Source of the DNA: a virus
Strand: one strand, 5' to 3'
Virus record (IMG/VR): IMGVR_UViG_3300025864_000001
Location: 1-64,000 of that record
Length of the DNA stretch: 64,000 nt
Shown: positions 8,961 to 16,844 of the stretch, piece by piece
Numbering within the stretch: position 1 is the stretch's first letter
How the letters are laid out: every line of letters starts with the position of its first letter
Translations under genes and position numbers: made by a program
Notes under the pieces: model-generated
The model's input: only the letters and a program-made list of their open reading frames with translations
Database searches by the model: none
What the model was told of the DNA's origin: nothing

Positions 8961-10060
8961 AATTCTTGTGACCATTTTAAAAGTTCATTATAAGAGTGCT
9001 CATAGGTATAAAATGGTGCTCCTGACTCCAAATAAACATCATCACTCATCCCATATTCCTTTGCTTTAATGTATAGGCTCGTATTCGGTAGTACCCAAGC
9101 AATGTTTGGCCCATATTGAGTTATCCTGCTCCGAATCCTATTCTTTCGTGTCTCTTCTATATTCAGATACGTGTCGCCCGGTAATCCTACTAAAAATAGA
9201 CTCATTGTACTTATCCCTGCGTTCTCCGCAATCTCTACTCCTCTTAACATCTTTTCTACTGTGGTGTTTTTGCCCATTCGGTCAAGCGCATCCTGACTTA
9301 ATGATTCAATACCAAAATGTACTTTTCTACATCCGGCACGATATAGTTCTACGGCAAGTTCTTCATCCATGGATTCGGCACGTCCTACACACTGCCACTT
9401 CATTTCTCCGTCAAGTGATGAACATATCTCAAAGACTCTTTTTTTATTTGCGGTGAAATTATCATCATAAAATATCCATGTCTTATATCCCTCTGATTTG
9501 CGTTTTTCTATTTCGAGTATTACATTTTCGGCTGAACGCATCCGGTATGTATGACCCCAAAATTCAGTTGACCCACAAAAGTTACACTGAAACGGGCATC
9601 CTCTTGATGATATTACAGGGATGCCTTGTGTGCCATAGAATTTTAATCCAGTGTAATCAGGAAGCGGAATTTCATTTATCCCATAGAAATATTTATGGTC
9701 GCAATTACTCACAATGTCTGATTCGTTTCCCTGAATGATATCAATAATCGCATTCTCTCCCTCTCCTGCCACAACCTGATCGTAACCTATGATTAACATT
9801 TGATTGGGCAATGCTGATGGGTGATGTCCTCCACAAATTAGTTTCCCCTTAAACTTATCCCTTATCTGTCTGGCGTATTTTACCGAAAAACTATGAAACG
9901 AAACTGCTACCAAATCATAACTCTCGGTATCAATCATTGCATCGGGCAAGTCTTTTACCACAACATCAACTTTCCAATGCTTTAGTGTAGCTTGTAGATA
10001 GCCGATTGAAGGTGGTGGAAATTCCCCTGTTTCCCATGGATTGATAAGTAGTACTCTCAT
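8957..10060 (-). CDS. Radical SAM protein with N-terminal B12-binding-like domain
   Basis: The 367-residue protein begins MRVLLINPWETGEFPPPSIG, the start pattern of cobalamin-binding-domain radical SAM enzymes, and has a Rossmann-like N-terminal part to about residue 110. The radical SAM cluster motif CPFQCNFC gives Cys155, Cys159 and Cys162 (CxxxCxxC). Later segments (KVHFGIESLSQDALDRMGK, LFLVGLPGDT) are standard TIM-barrel motifs of this superfamily. No DxHxxG cobalamin ligand was seen, so B12 dependence is not shown. Start 10060 was chosen because it lies just after the stop of the GT2 gene; the longer frame overlaps that gene by over 100 bases. Likely acts on a sugar, lipid or peptide with the cassette's glycosyltransferases. 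Confidence 0.85.
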   Translation of the reverse strand: MRVLLINPWETGEFPPPSIGYLQATLKHWKVDVVVKDLPDAMIDTESYDLVAVSFHSFSVKYARQIRDKFKGKLICGGHHPSALPNQMLIIGYDQVVAGEGENAIIDIIQGNESDIVSNCDHKYFYGINEIPLPDYTGLKFYGTQGIPVISSRGCPFQCNFCGSTEFWGHTYRMRSAENVILEIEKRKSEGYKTWIFYDDNFTANKKRVFEICSSLDGEMKWQCVGRAESMDEELAVELYRAGCRKVHFGIESLSQDALDRMGKNTTVEKMLRGVEIAENAGISTMSLFLVGLPGDTYLNIEETRKNRIRSRITQYGPNIAWVLPNTSLYIKAKEYGMSDDVYLESGAPFYTYEHSYNELLKWSQEL

Positions 10061-10062
10061 AA

Positions 10063-10695
10063 TCAAAAATCTGTATGCCCATCTGGAATGTGACAAACAT
10101 AGTATTGTGGTGTTGGAATCTTTGCACACTCTTTTGGTAATAGATGTTTTACTATCATGCCCCAATCATGCCCATATCCGTCACCCCATTTTACATTAAG
10201 ACTTTTTTTATGTGCAATAGAACTCGTTCCTATGCGTCCGAGTGCAAGTAAGTTATGACGTTCATCTTTGACTGAATGATCTGCACTCCGAACAACATAG
10301 TCATTGTAATACACCCAATCGTATTTCTCCGTGTTGAAATTCTCGTCAATGATTGCAAGGTGTGATTTGCCAAACATGTCATCATGGTCCAGATAGCATA
10401 TTATCTCGCCTTTTGCCATCTCAATTCCGGTTTGACGTACCACTCCGCTAAACGATTCTTGTTTAGCTATTTTTTTAAACCGGATTCTGGGGTGTGATGA
10501 AAACTCCTCATTATAGATGCGTTCTGCTTCATCACAACCGTCTGCTATAATGATTAACTCGTTATTCGGGTGGAGTTGATGCATGACTGACATTATTGCC
10601 CTGATGAACTTCTCTTCCGGATTTGATGCACTCTGGTTATTCCCCCATGTAGTATAGCCGCCAAGATACACTGGCATGATGACTGATATTCTCAT
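10063..10695 (-). CDS. GT2 family glycosyltransferase
   Basis: The 210-residue protein starts MRISVIMPVYLGG, the classic N-terminal strand of family 2 (GT-A) glycosyltransferases. NELIIIADGCDEAER is the second strand with the nucleotide-binding Asp, and GEIICYLDHDDMF at about residue 96-108 is the DXD metal site. The protein is short and ends soon after the acceptor region (HDWGMIVKHL), so it is a single GT-A domain without a membrane anchor. Stop/start arrangement is TAATG with the preceding gene. Confidence 0.88.
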   Translation of the reverse strand: MRISVIMPVYLGGYTTWGNNQSASNPEEKFIRAIMSVMHQLHPNNELIIIADGCDEAERIYNEEFSSHPRIRFKKIAKQESFSGVVRQTGIEMAKGEIICYLDHDDMFGKSHLAIIDENFNTEKYDWVYYNDYVVRSADHSVKDERHNLLALGRIGTSSIAHKKSLNVKWGDGYGHDWGMIVKHLLPKECAKIPTPQYYVCHIPDGHTDF

Positions 10696-11327
10696 TAGTC
10701 TTTCAGGTATTGGTCAAAGTTAAGCAGATGTCCCCATACATCACTTATTCCCTCTCTTTGGTACACAAGTCTGGGATTAAAGATATAACAGGGATGCGCT
10801 GCCTGTATATCGGTTAAGATAACATCTCCATTACGAGTAATCACTTCCGGTTTAAATAGTTCAAGTATGAAGTTATATGCTCTCTCATGTATGCCTATTG
10901 CGTGTACATAGTACGCACGTGTGACCCGATTGATATTTGCCGTTACCGGAATAGGCTTATGGACATTTTGCCCTCCTAAGTACAGTAAATTCCAATCCTC
11001 TGGTACCTGCCGTATGCACCTGTCAAACAACTCCACAAAATTCTCATGGAATACCGCATCATCTTCAAAGAATAGAAAGTTTTTTAATCCAAGTTCTTTT
11101 GCCTCTTTCACGGCATTATACATGGTCTGGATTGTACCTATAACACCAACATTGAAGTTACCTGGTTCGCATGGCAGATTATATGGGTTGCCATAGACAA
11201 GTCCTTTAAATCGTTCTGCTACAATCCCAAATTTGGCTATCTCTTCTGTGAATTGAGCCAATCGGTCAGTCCTGTGATCGCAATTAGTGAAAATTGCTTT
11301 GTCGAAAAAAGTATTCACGGTAATCAT
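10695..11327 (-). CDS. GT25-like glycosyltransferase, first gene of the glycan cassette
   Basis: The 210-residue product has DKAIFTNCDHRTDRLAQF near the N-terminus, matching the INL--R-DR start of GT25 enzymes, and FLFFEDDAVFHENF at about residues 84-97, the EDD motif. The segment VPEDWNLLYLGGQNVH is nearly the same as in the other GT25-like gene at 8364-8960, pointing to duplication. The start overlaps the stop of the upstream gene as ATGA. It is a cytosolic soluble protein by sequence (no membrane segment). Confidence 0.8.
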   Translation of the reverse strand: MITVNTFFDKAIFTNCDHRTDRLAQFTEEIAKFGIVAERFKGLVYGNPYNLPCEPGNFNVGVIGTIQTMYNAVKEAKELGLKNFLFFEDDAVFHENFVELFDRCIRQVPEDWNLLYLGGQNVHKPIPVTANINRVTRAYYVHAIGIHERAYNFILELFKPEVITRNGDVILTDIQAAHPCYIFNPRLVYQREGISDVWGHLLNFDQYLKD

Positions 11328-11941
11328 TTTTCTTTTACCTCCTGTGCTTTCTTTGCGTAGTCCTCTGGCCTTAATGCAAGTCGTTCATCCTCAACATAAC
11401 GCAGAATTTCATCCTTCAAATAAGGGTTATTGTCTTGGTTCAGTAATTCAAGTAAACTACTTTCAAGATCATCCCTGAGTTCTTTTGCTACACCTAATTT
11501 TTTGGTGTCACCTCCAATTATTTCGAGCATGAGGTTGTAATAACTGCTCTCGATTGCCACAAGATATGAGTACTTAAAACTCCGGTGCATACGTACAAAC
11601 TGCACGATCTTTTTATTCACAATATCATTTTTCCCTCTCAATATGTCTTCAATCGGGCTTTCAAAATTACCATCCTCGAGAGTTTTAAACTCCAGGTCAT
11701 GGACAATCTCTATTTTTCTTTTTAAGACATCATGGTATTTACCCCTGTAAGGACTCTTACTGTCGTACATCAGTATCACATAGCGATTTACCTTGTCATT
11801 GTCAATACCCTCTCCTGCACTTGCCTTAAACTCTCTTATTTTGCCCAATTCTTTAAAAAACTGCAATACAGTAGTCCCTTCCGGTATCTTATCTACATTG
11901 TACCGGAGTTGCTGATATTCACGTGGGTGAAATTGATTCAT
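11324..11941 (-). CDS. Hypothetical helical protein upstream of the glycan cassette
   Basis: I do not recognise this 205-residue family. It looks soluble and largely helical, with many charged residues and no membrane segment; a central part reads IVQFVRMHRSFKYSYLVAIE. It is coupled by ATGA overlaps to the methyltransferase gene before it and the GT25 gene after it. If the glycan cassette is an insertion, this gene would originally lie directly before terL, where small packaging proteins are often found; a role in packaging (small-terminase-like) is possible but only from position. Confidence 0.6.
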   Translation of the reverse strand: MNQFHPREYQQLRYNVDKIPEGTTVLQFFKELGKIREFKASAGEGIDNDKVNRYVILMYDSKSPYRGKYHDVLKRKIEIVHDLEFKTLEDGNFESPIEDILRGKNDIVNKKIVQFVRMHRSFKYSYLVAIESSYYNLMLEIIGGDTKKLGVAKELRDDLESSLLELLNQDNNPYLKDEILRYVEDERLALRPEDYAKKAQEVKEK

Positions 11942-13221
11942 AAGAATAGCCCTATTTCGTTATAAACTCTTTTTTCTGCGATGTCAATGTACTTCGGATT
12001 AAGTTCTATCACTGCATAGTTTCGATTTAGTTTGCGTGATACTAATCCTGTGGTATTTGCTCCTCCAAATGGATCTAATACTAATCCTCCTTCGGGACAT
12101 CCTGCTTTAATACAATCAACTATTAATTCTTCAGGAAATGTTGCAAAGTGAGCTCCTTTAAATGGTTTTGTAGGTACATCCCAAACAGATCTCTTGTTTG
12201 CTTTACCATCGCCTATAAAATTGCCATTAGAATCATAATTTCCTGAATGCCCTGTAAGTGTTTGATCTCCCGTTCCTCTGTGTTTATATCCCTTAAATCC
12301 TTTCTCTCTTCCATTTCGATGAATAGTCCCATGAGATCCTTTTGCAGTATCCCATCCGTCAGGAGTTTTATACTGTTTTATAATTCTCCCTTTGTTATTA
12401 TCAGGGGGACGCCCATCTATTTCCCATGCGCCTGGACTCCCAATAGGAGCTCGTAAATCATCTGGGTAAATTATTGGTGTTTTTATAGCCTCCGCATCAT
12501 AATAATATTTCGATGATTTGCTTAATAGAAAAAAATATTCATGCGCTTTTGTCGGTCTGTCTGTTACTGATTCCGGCATTGGATTTCTTTTATACCAGAT
12601 ATTATCCATTCTTAAATACCAACCATCAGCACGTAACGCAAAGGCAAGCATCCATGGTATTCCGATCAAATCTTTAGGTTTTAAATCACTTCTTTTAAGA
12701 TTTCGTGTTATTCCTTCACTTGCATAACCTCTTTCTGTTCGTGGTTTACCAAAATTAGTTGCTGTCTCTGATTGACCACTTGCGCCACCGCCACCAAAAT
12801 AAGAATCTCCCATATTTACCCAAAGAGTGCCATCGTCCCTGAGTGTACGTTTTGCCTCTCTGAAAATATCTACAAGATGCTTTATGAATAGTTCAGGTGA
12901 TGGTTCTGATCCAAGTTCGCCTCTCCATGCACCACACTCTGAACAAAAGTCACTCTTAGTTGGTACGTCACGTCCAATTGTTCCAATATTTGTTAGTTGT
13001 TTTGTGTTTTGACCTTTATTATCATTACTTCTCCTTTGATATGATTTATCAACCCATTCATGTTGACAATTTTCATCACCATCCCAAATAACCGGAGTAG
13101 TGCCGTATGCTCTGAGTCCGTAATACGGAGGACTTGTAACAATCGTGTTGAATATTTTACTCTCGAATGTTTTTAGAACAGACAGAGCATGACCTTCGTA
13201 TATTTTGTTTACTTCAATCAT
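11938..13221 (-). CDS. DNA methyltransferase (N6-adenine/N4-cytosine type)
   Basis: The 427-residue enzyme has the catalytic motif TSPPYYG at residues 29-35 and the SAM-binding motif LDPFGGANTTG near the C-terminus, followed by YAVIELNPKYIDIAEKR. The order (catalytic motif first, SAM motif last) is that of beta-class amino-methyltransferases. Between them lies a large insert with C-H and C-x2-C pairs (CQHEW and FCSECG), which could bind zinc, and a Gly/Asn-rich stretch that may be the target-recognition region. No restriction endonuclease is adjacent, so it is probably an orphan phage enzyme protecting its DNA or altering gene expression. Overlaps neighbours by ATGA on both sides. Confidence 0.9.
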   Translation of the reverse strand: MIEVNKIYEGHALSVLKTFESKIFNTIVTSPPYYGLRAYGTTPVIWDGDENCQHEWVDKSYQRRSNDNKGQNTKQLTNIGTIGRDVPTKSDFCSECGAWRGELGSEPSPELFIKHLVDIFREAKRTLRDDGTLWVNMGDSYFGGGGASGQSETATNFGKPRTERGYASEGITRNLKRSDLKPKDLIGIPWMLAFALRADGWYLRMDNIWYKRNPMPESVTDRPTKAHEYFFLLSKSSKYYYDAEAIKTPIIYPDDLRAPIGSPGAWEIDGRPPDNNKGRIIKQYKTPDGWDTAKGSHGTIHRNGREKGFKGYKHRGTGDQTLTGHSGNYDSNGNFIGDGKANKRSVWDVPTKPFKGAHFATFPEELIVDCIKAGCPEGGLVLDPFGGANTTGLVSRKLNRNYAVIELNPKYIDIAEKRVYNEIGLFL

Positions 13222-13913
13222 ATCTTTGCCAATAAATTGCGTCTCTGTACCCGATAATACTTCGCTCCACCATCAATCTTGGCATGTAAATCGTATTGAA
13301 GTGGGATATCATTAGTTTTTCGTATCACCACCACGTCACCGACTGCAATATCCACACCCTCATCACTTGCGTTTTCATCAACATATCTCCGGTTCGGAAC
13401 TCCCATATACTTCACCCTGCCAAAAATCACTTCATTGCTATTGCGCTTATCCCCGATCTCTACCATCTCCAATCCTATCTTTTTCATTATCTCTCTCTGG
13501 CGTGTCACCTCTGGATTTTCGCATGGTTCAATCAATACATAACCATTTATCGGAATGATGTGACCATTGCGTACAAGTGCGTAAATAAACTGGTATGGGA
13601 TAAGCACATATCGCTCACCATCCTCAATGAAATAACGACCTTCTTTTGGCTTTAAAGCGTTTACTATCGAAAGATAATAGACAATCACACCATCACCCAT
13701 CTTTGCTTCCATTGGTGTCTGCCATGGCATGCCCTTATTTGCCTCACCCGAATAATACAGATGTGATGGCAGTCCCCAAATTGTTCCGGTCACTGTTGTG
13801 TGTCGTTCTGGATCAAAGGACGTATCAATAAACAATCCCTTTACAGTATCATTCTCCGCATCGAGTTTGATCATTACCAGATTATTTAGAGTTCTTTTAG
13901 TTTCCATAGTCAT
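13218..13913 (-). CDS. Tandem GroES-like co-chaperonin protein
   Basis: The 231-residue protein appears to hold two GroES-like beta-barrels. The first half starts LNNLVMIKLDAENDT and the second starts INGYVLIEPCENPEV (about residue 122); each has the V-IK/IEP strand of GroES followed by a region for a mobile loop. The second half continues EVIFGRVKYMGVPN and DIAVGDVVVIRK, matching GroES strands G-V---G and VG--V-F. Phage co-chaperonins replace host GroES so that capsid protein folds in GroEL. Length is about twice that of a GroES monomer. It is coupled to the DNA methyltransferase gene and lies in the head gene direction. A second, single-domain homologue is at 45138-45404. Confidence 0.7.
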   Translation of the reverse strand: MTMETKRTLNNLVMIKLDAENDTVKGLFIDTSFDPERHTTVTGTIWGLPSHLYYSGEANKGMPWQTPMEAKMGDGVIVYYLSIVNALKPKEGRYFIEDGERYVLIPYQFIYALVRNGHIIPINGYVLIEPCENPEVTRQREIMKKIGLEMVEIGDKRNSNEVIFGRVKYMGVPNRRYVDENASDEGVDIAVGDVVVIRKTNDIPLQYDLHAKIDGGAKYYRVQRRNLLAKI

Positions 13914-13916
13914 ATT

Positions 13917-14747
13917 TTAAACATCACACGCATCAGTACAATTACCCCATAGTGTCCCTTGATTCTCATTGAAAATTACTTCTCTCAATGGTTTTAGTGA
14001 GTCGTGCAGATATATTCTTGACTTAATCCCTTTCATACTTGAATCCCGTATAGCCTCATCGACCTGACAGGCAGTCTCAAAATCTTGAGGTTCTGTGGTT
14101 TTCAATCTAATCCAATTCTGATCTGATTGGAATGGACAAAAGGTACATGATGATTTTTCTGGGACCGGTAAATTTTTTTCTTTATACCAGTTTAAAACAT
14201 CATTTCGGGTCATTATCAAAGAATCTATTTTTTCGCATTTAGCATCTGCATAAATTTTATATCCACAGAATGGATAAACATTAATTTTCCATTTCTCCTG
14301 TGGAATCTTCATACGGTGAGCCTCATCTAAAGTTATTCCCTGATATATTTCAATCTTAGGATAACGACTACGCCCGGGCAATGCCAATATCTCTCTGATC
14401 TTTTTATTAACCATCGCTATCTTATACTCATTGGTACATTGACGACGAAGCATACCCTTTTCTCCATTATTCATCGTAAATGCAGGAATAGAAGCAAACC
14501 GATTACCTGATGAATTGGTCTGATTTAATAAGTCTTTTTTTAGATTTTTATAATCTGCCTTATAAAGCGGGATACCTTCATGCTCCTGTTCCCATTTTAA
14601 AAGCAATTCGTAATATACGAGTGTTCTTGTTTTTTCTCCTCCGGTATCTGAAAATACTGCATAGTCACATCTCTCTACCTCACCAAGAGAACTCATGTAA
14701 TATAATGCTGAACTTTGCACACCAACTCCCAAACTAATTATTTTCAT
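13917..14747 (-). CDS. PP-loop ATPase, PAPS reductase-like
   Basis: The 276-residue protein starts MKIISLGVGVQSSALYYM, a PP-loop of the adenine nucleotide alpha-hydrolase (PAPS reductase/ATP sulfurylase-like) superfamily, followed by AVFSDTGGE, the usual second motif. Cysteines in RRQCTNEYK and a C-terminal SSCTFCPFQSDQNW cluster may bind a metal cluster. Related phage proteins are annotated as phosphoadenosine phosphosulfate reductase family but their reaction is generally unknown; a role in nucleic-acid modification is an option given two DNA methyltransferases nearby. ATGA overlap with the upstream gene. Confidence 0.8.
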   Translation of the reverse strand: MKIISLGVGVQSSALYYMSSLGEVERCDYAVFSDTGGEKTRTLVYYELLLKWEQEHEGIPLYKADYKNLKKDLLNQTNSSGNRFASIPAFTMNNGEKGMLRRQCTNEYKIAMVNKKIREILALPGRSRYPKIEIYQGITLDEAHRMKIPQEKWKINVYPFCGYKIYADAKCEKIDSLIMTRNDVLNWYKEKNLPVPEKSSCTFCPFQSDQNWIRLKTTEPQDFETACQVDEAIRDSSMKGIKSRIYLHDSLKPLREVIFNENQGTLWGNCTDACDV

Positions 14748-15100
14748 TTTGCCTCCTTTGCCTTATCTGCACGTCTCTGATAGTCTAAATTATTAACGCA
14801 TATCAACTGTCCCTCTACCTCAACAAACTTCACCAATCCCTCTCTTTCAAATTTAGCAAATTTTAGCATGGTGATGCGTTTGTCTTTTCTGGATGATAGT
14901 TTCCATGCAGGATACTCTATTGCACGAGTGAGATTTATTCTCTGCTTGTGGTAGGTGATCACAATGTAGTCTTTCGCAACATCGGTAGCCATAGTGCGTA
15001 ATGGTAGTGTTTTTGGTGGCTTTGCTGTGGGTTTCGTCCATATCCAGAGTTTAATCCACTTTAAGAAATTTTTTATTGCCTGTATTATCTGCTTTTTCAT
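14744..15100 (-). CDS. Small hypothetical protein with N-terminal hydrophobic/basic helix
   Basis: This 118-residue protein starts with a Lys/Trp-rich amphipathic segment (IKNFLKWIKLWIWTKP) and continues with a compact domain of alternating strands ending in a charged tail. I do not recognise the family. The N-terminal segment might contact a membrane, but is short for a true transmembrane helix. It begins 10 bases after the stop of the C39-like gene and overlaps the PP-loop gene. Confidence 0.6.
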   Translation of the reverse strand: MKKQIIQAIKNFLKWIKLWIWTKPTAKPPKTLPLRTMATDVAKDYIVITYHKQRINLTRAIEYPAWKLSSRKDKRITMLKFAKFEREGLVKFVEVEGQLICVNNLDYQRRADKAKEAK

Positions 15101-15110
15101 TGTGTCAAAA

Positions 15111-15536
15111 TTAAGAAATTTTCTTTAATACCTCAAAATCTATAATATCCATAATGCCTTTATTCTCAGGATGTGGATCATGTACTAATCCATTTTTCCA
15201 AACTACATAATGATTTATTATATCAACTCCACATGGACTTGACTCATTTCTACCTATAAATCTAGGACTCTTACCAAGTGCCAACACATAACCATTAGTA
15301 TCAGGAGAAGATAACATCCCTTCAGTAATACACCTAACTGGATATTGAATGTTTTCCCATCCCATTTCTGCCAGTTTGTTATCCATTTTAAGACAATATT
15401 CGCTCCATGATTCTCTAATAATGGGTATCGGCAAGTCTTCAATATCACACTCAATTACCGAAGCAATAGCAGCCCTCCAACAATCACCGTTTTGTTTCCC
15501 CGGTATATGAAAATATTTTTGATAAACTTTTTTCAT
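15111..15536 (-). CDS. C39/papain-like fold protein of unknown function
   Basis: The 141-residue protein contains NGDCWRAAIASVIEC at about residues 16-30, the Cys motif of a widespread phage protein family with a C39-peptidase-like fold, and a matching His region, INHYVVWKNGLVHDPHPENKG, in the C-terminal third. Cys and His thus fit a catalytic pair. Function in phages is unknown; proteolysis is only inferred from fold. Its mRNA leader (15537-15653) holds two hairpins and a TATCTTTG element. Confidence 0.7.
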   Translation of the reverse strand: MKKVYQKYFHIPGKQNGDCWRAAIASVIECDIEDLPIPIIRESWSEYCLKMDNKLAEMGWENIQYPVRCITEGMLSSPDTNGYVLALGKSPRFIGRNESSPCGVDIINHYVVWKNGLVHDPHPENKGIMDIIDFEVLKKIS

Positions 15537-15567
15537 GCTATAAATGGATTAGAGAGGAGATGCCAAA

Positions 15568-15653
15568 CCCTCCTAAGTACTCGACAAAGGAGGGCATGCT
15601 ATGAAAAAAGAAAAGCAGAATTGTGCAATCGGCATTTGCACCCGCCAAAGATA
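15568..15653 (-). promoter_or_regulatory. Promoter-like TATCTTTG with two-hairpin leader before the C39-like gene
   Basis: On the minus strand TATCTTTG (15653-15646) matches the Bacteroidetes -7 box TAnnTTTG, though no TTTG is found about 20 bases upstream. The expected transcript begins almost at a hairpin GTGCAA/TTGCAC (arms 636-641 and 623-628) followed by a T-rich stretch, and later a second hairpin CCCTCC/GGAGGG (arms 589-594 and 568-573) directly before the gene. This may be a short terminated RNA or a regulated leader. Confidence 0.5.
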
Positions 15654-15680
15654 GTCTATTTTTATTTTCTGCTTTCATTT

Positions 15681-15929
15681 TTAATATTTTGGTGTATATC
15701 CGGTAATTGATAATTCAATGGTTCTGAGTTGAGGCAGGCTACATTTTAAAAACAATATACTATCGGGAGTGTTAATTGCAAATTCCCCAACATTTCTTTC
15801 ATTTGTTACAATAAGAGATATTTCATCCCCATCGGCTTCCATTATTTTTTTAGCAAAAGGAATAACGGGTTCATCTGTTTCAATAAATCCATATTCCAAT
15901 AATTCTTTTGATGTAATTGATTTGTCCAT
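15681..15929 (-). CDS. Hypothetical protein, 82 residues
   Basis: I do not recognise this small acidic protein. It shows an N-terminal helix (SKELLEYGF) and a beta-rich remainder (ISLIVTNERNVGEFAI). It is in a row of short minus-strand genes behind the DUF4373 gene, 24 bases after the stop of the 98-residue gene. The family may be a phage accessory protein. Confidence 0.55.
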   Translation of the reverse strand: MDKSITSKELLEYGFIETDEPVIPFAKKIMEADGDEISLIVTNERNVGEFAINTPDSILFLKCSLPQLRTIELSITGYTPKY

Positions 15930-15952
15930 TGTTTTTTAAGTTAGGTTGGTTA

Positions 15953-16249
15953 TTATTCTTTGCTTTCAAATTCGCCGGCTAACATCCGTTTATTCCAATC
16001 ATCTTGGCTTACCTGAACTTCCTTTTCTTTTTTTTCTCTTATCCTTTTTTCTTCGGCAAGAATTTTTGGGTCAATAGGCTTTTCGGGTGGCACTATTCGT
16101 TCTAATTCAGATATGAAGGTGCGATAACAACCTCGCTTAATTGTCAACCGGGATATTTTAGAAACATCATGTGCCTCGTCAATGGTAATTTTCAATTCTT
16201 CATTAACTGTTTTAAGTCTTCTTTTGTAATCTTCTAATAATTGTCTCAT
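15953..16249 (-). CDS. Hypothetical charged helical protein, 98 residues
   Basis: A 98-residue, almost entirely helical and charged protein (RQLLEDYKRRLKTVNEEL at the start, an EEKRIREKKEKEVQ stretch near residue 70). I do not recognise the family; a helical coiled-coil is likely. Its ATG lies 16 bases after the stop that the DUF4373 gene would use if the repeat tract upstream lost one unit, consistent with an operon in which the two are adjacent. Confidence 0.6.
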   Translation of the reverse strand: MRQLLEDYKRRLKTVNEELKITIDEAHDVSKISRLTIKRGCYRTFISELERIVPPEKPIDPKILAEEKRIREKKEKEVQVSQDDWNKRMLAGEFESKE

Positions 16250-16310
16250 GGTTTTTGTTTTTACCTATTTTCTTAATTTAAAAAATAAAAAATCATCTTC
16301 TTTTGCTACT

Positions 16311-16367
16311 TTACTTTTCTCTACTCTCCTATACTCTACTTTACTATACTCTACTCTACTCTACTAT
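16311..16367 (-). repeat. Degenerate pentanucleotide (AGTAG/CTACT) repeat tract
   Basis: The plus strand reads as repeated, slightly diverged CTACT units (e.g. ctctactctactctactatg), with the minus-strand form AGTAG. It overlaps the stop codon of the DUF4373 gene. Five-base units change reading frame when gained or lost. Confidence 0.85.
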
Positions 16368-16827
16368 GTGTATTTTCTCCGTCAGAAATGCCATTTATTC
16401 CGTCAGAAATGCCATTTATTCCGTATTTCTTCCGGCAATTGACGGAAAGTAGTTGACATATTTGATTAAAATTCATACATTTTCTATCTCGACGACGGTA
16501 AACGTCCGTCAATCCTTTAACAAAATTTAATGACCAAATGATTCTATTTTCCCATAATTCGGGATGAATTGCATCAAGGGTTGCGCATGTATTATATATG
16601 GCAATTAATTCCTCATCCGTTACCTTCATTAAGGCCGTGAGATATTCCATGTCTTCCGGTTTTCTACAATCGAAATAATGATTATCTGTTCGTCCTAATA
16701 GTTCAAGGGTTTTAAACCAGACTGTATATCCTTTATGACCATATTTGCTTTCCAAAATGAACATGGTTTTACCAGATTCACATTGGTGTGAAAAAAAATT
16801 CACTACGTTTTTGTCTTTTCGTCCCAT
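16351..16827 (-). CDS. DUF4373 / Lin1244-like replication-initiator-type protein
   Basis: The 158-residue product has the N-terminal domain GKTMFILESKYGHKGYTVWF, LELLGRTDNHYFD and WENRIIWSLNFVKGLTDVYRRR, matching DUF4373/Lin1244-type domains, a winged-helix family related to DnaD-type replication organisers. It probably binds DNA and helps start replication or load helicase. The start at 16827 (MGRKDKN) is chosen because a terminator-like hairpin lies just upstream; the longer frame would run through it. The end is odd: two 21-bp repeats coding NGISDG units, then an AGTAG pentanucleotide tract in which the frame stops at a TAG. Family members are usually longer at the C-terminus, so this may be a phase-variable truncated form (see findings). 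Confidence 0.75.
   Translation of the reverse strand: MGRKDKNVVNFFSHQCESGKTMFILESKYGHKGYTVWFKTLELLGRTDNHYFDCRKPEDMEYLTALMKVTDEELIAIYNTCATLDAIHPELWENRIIWSLNFVKGLTDVYRRRDRKCMNFNQICQLLSVNCRKKYGINGISDGINGISDGENTHSRVE
16379..16424 (-). repeat. 21-bp direct repeat, two copies plus 4 bases
   Basis: Two perfect 21-base copies (16379-16399 and 16400-16420) and the first four bases of a third, inside the 3' end of the DUF4373 gene, encode a repeated GINGISD heptad. It may be a variable-length protein tail or iteron-like DNA sites. Confidence 0.9.
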
Positions 16828-16844
16828 TATGCCACGCTTTAAGT

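Noticed and set aside
16265-16366. TAG read as an amino acid (code 15) at the DUF4373 stop
   Set aside because: The frame stays open if TAG were Gln, but other genes end at TAG with sensible lengths, and the AGTAG repeat alone explains the TAGs.
16248-16442. A plus-strand open frame across the pentanucleotide and 21-bp repeats
   Set aside because: The translation is a Ser/Thr/Leu/Tyr repeat made by the low-complexity DNA and overlaps the end of a convincing gene.
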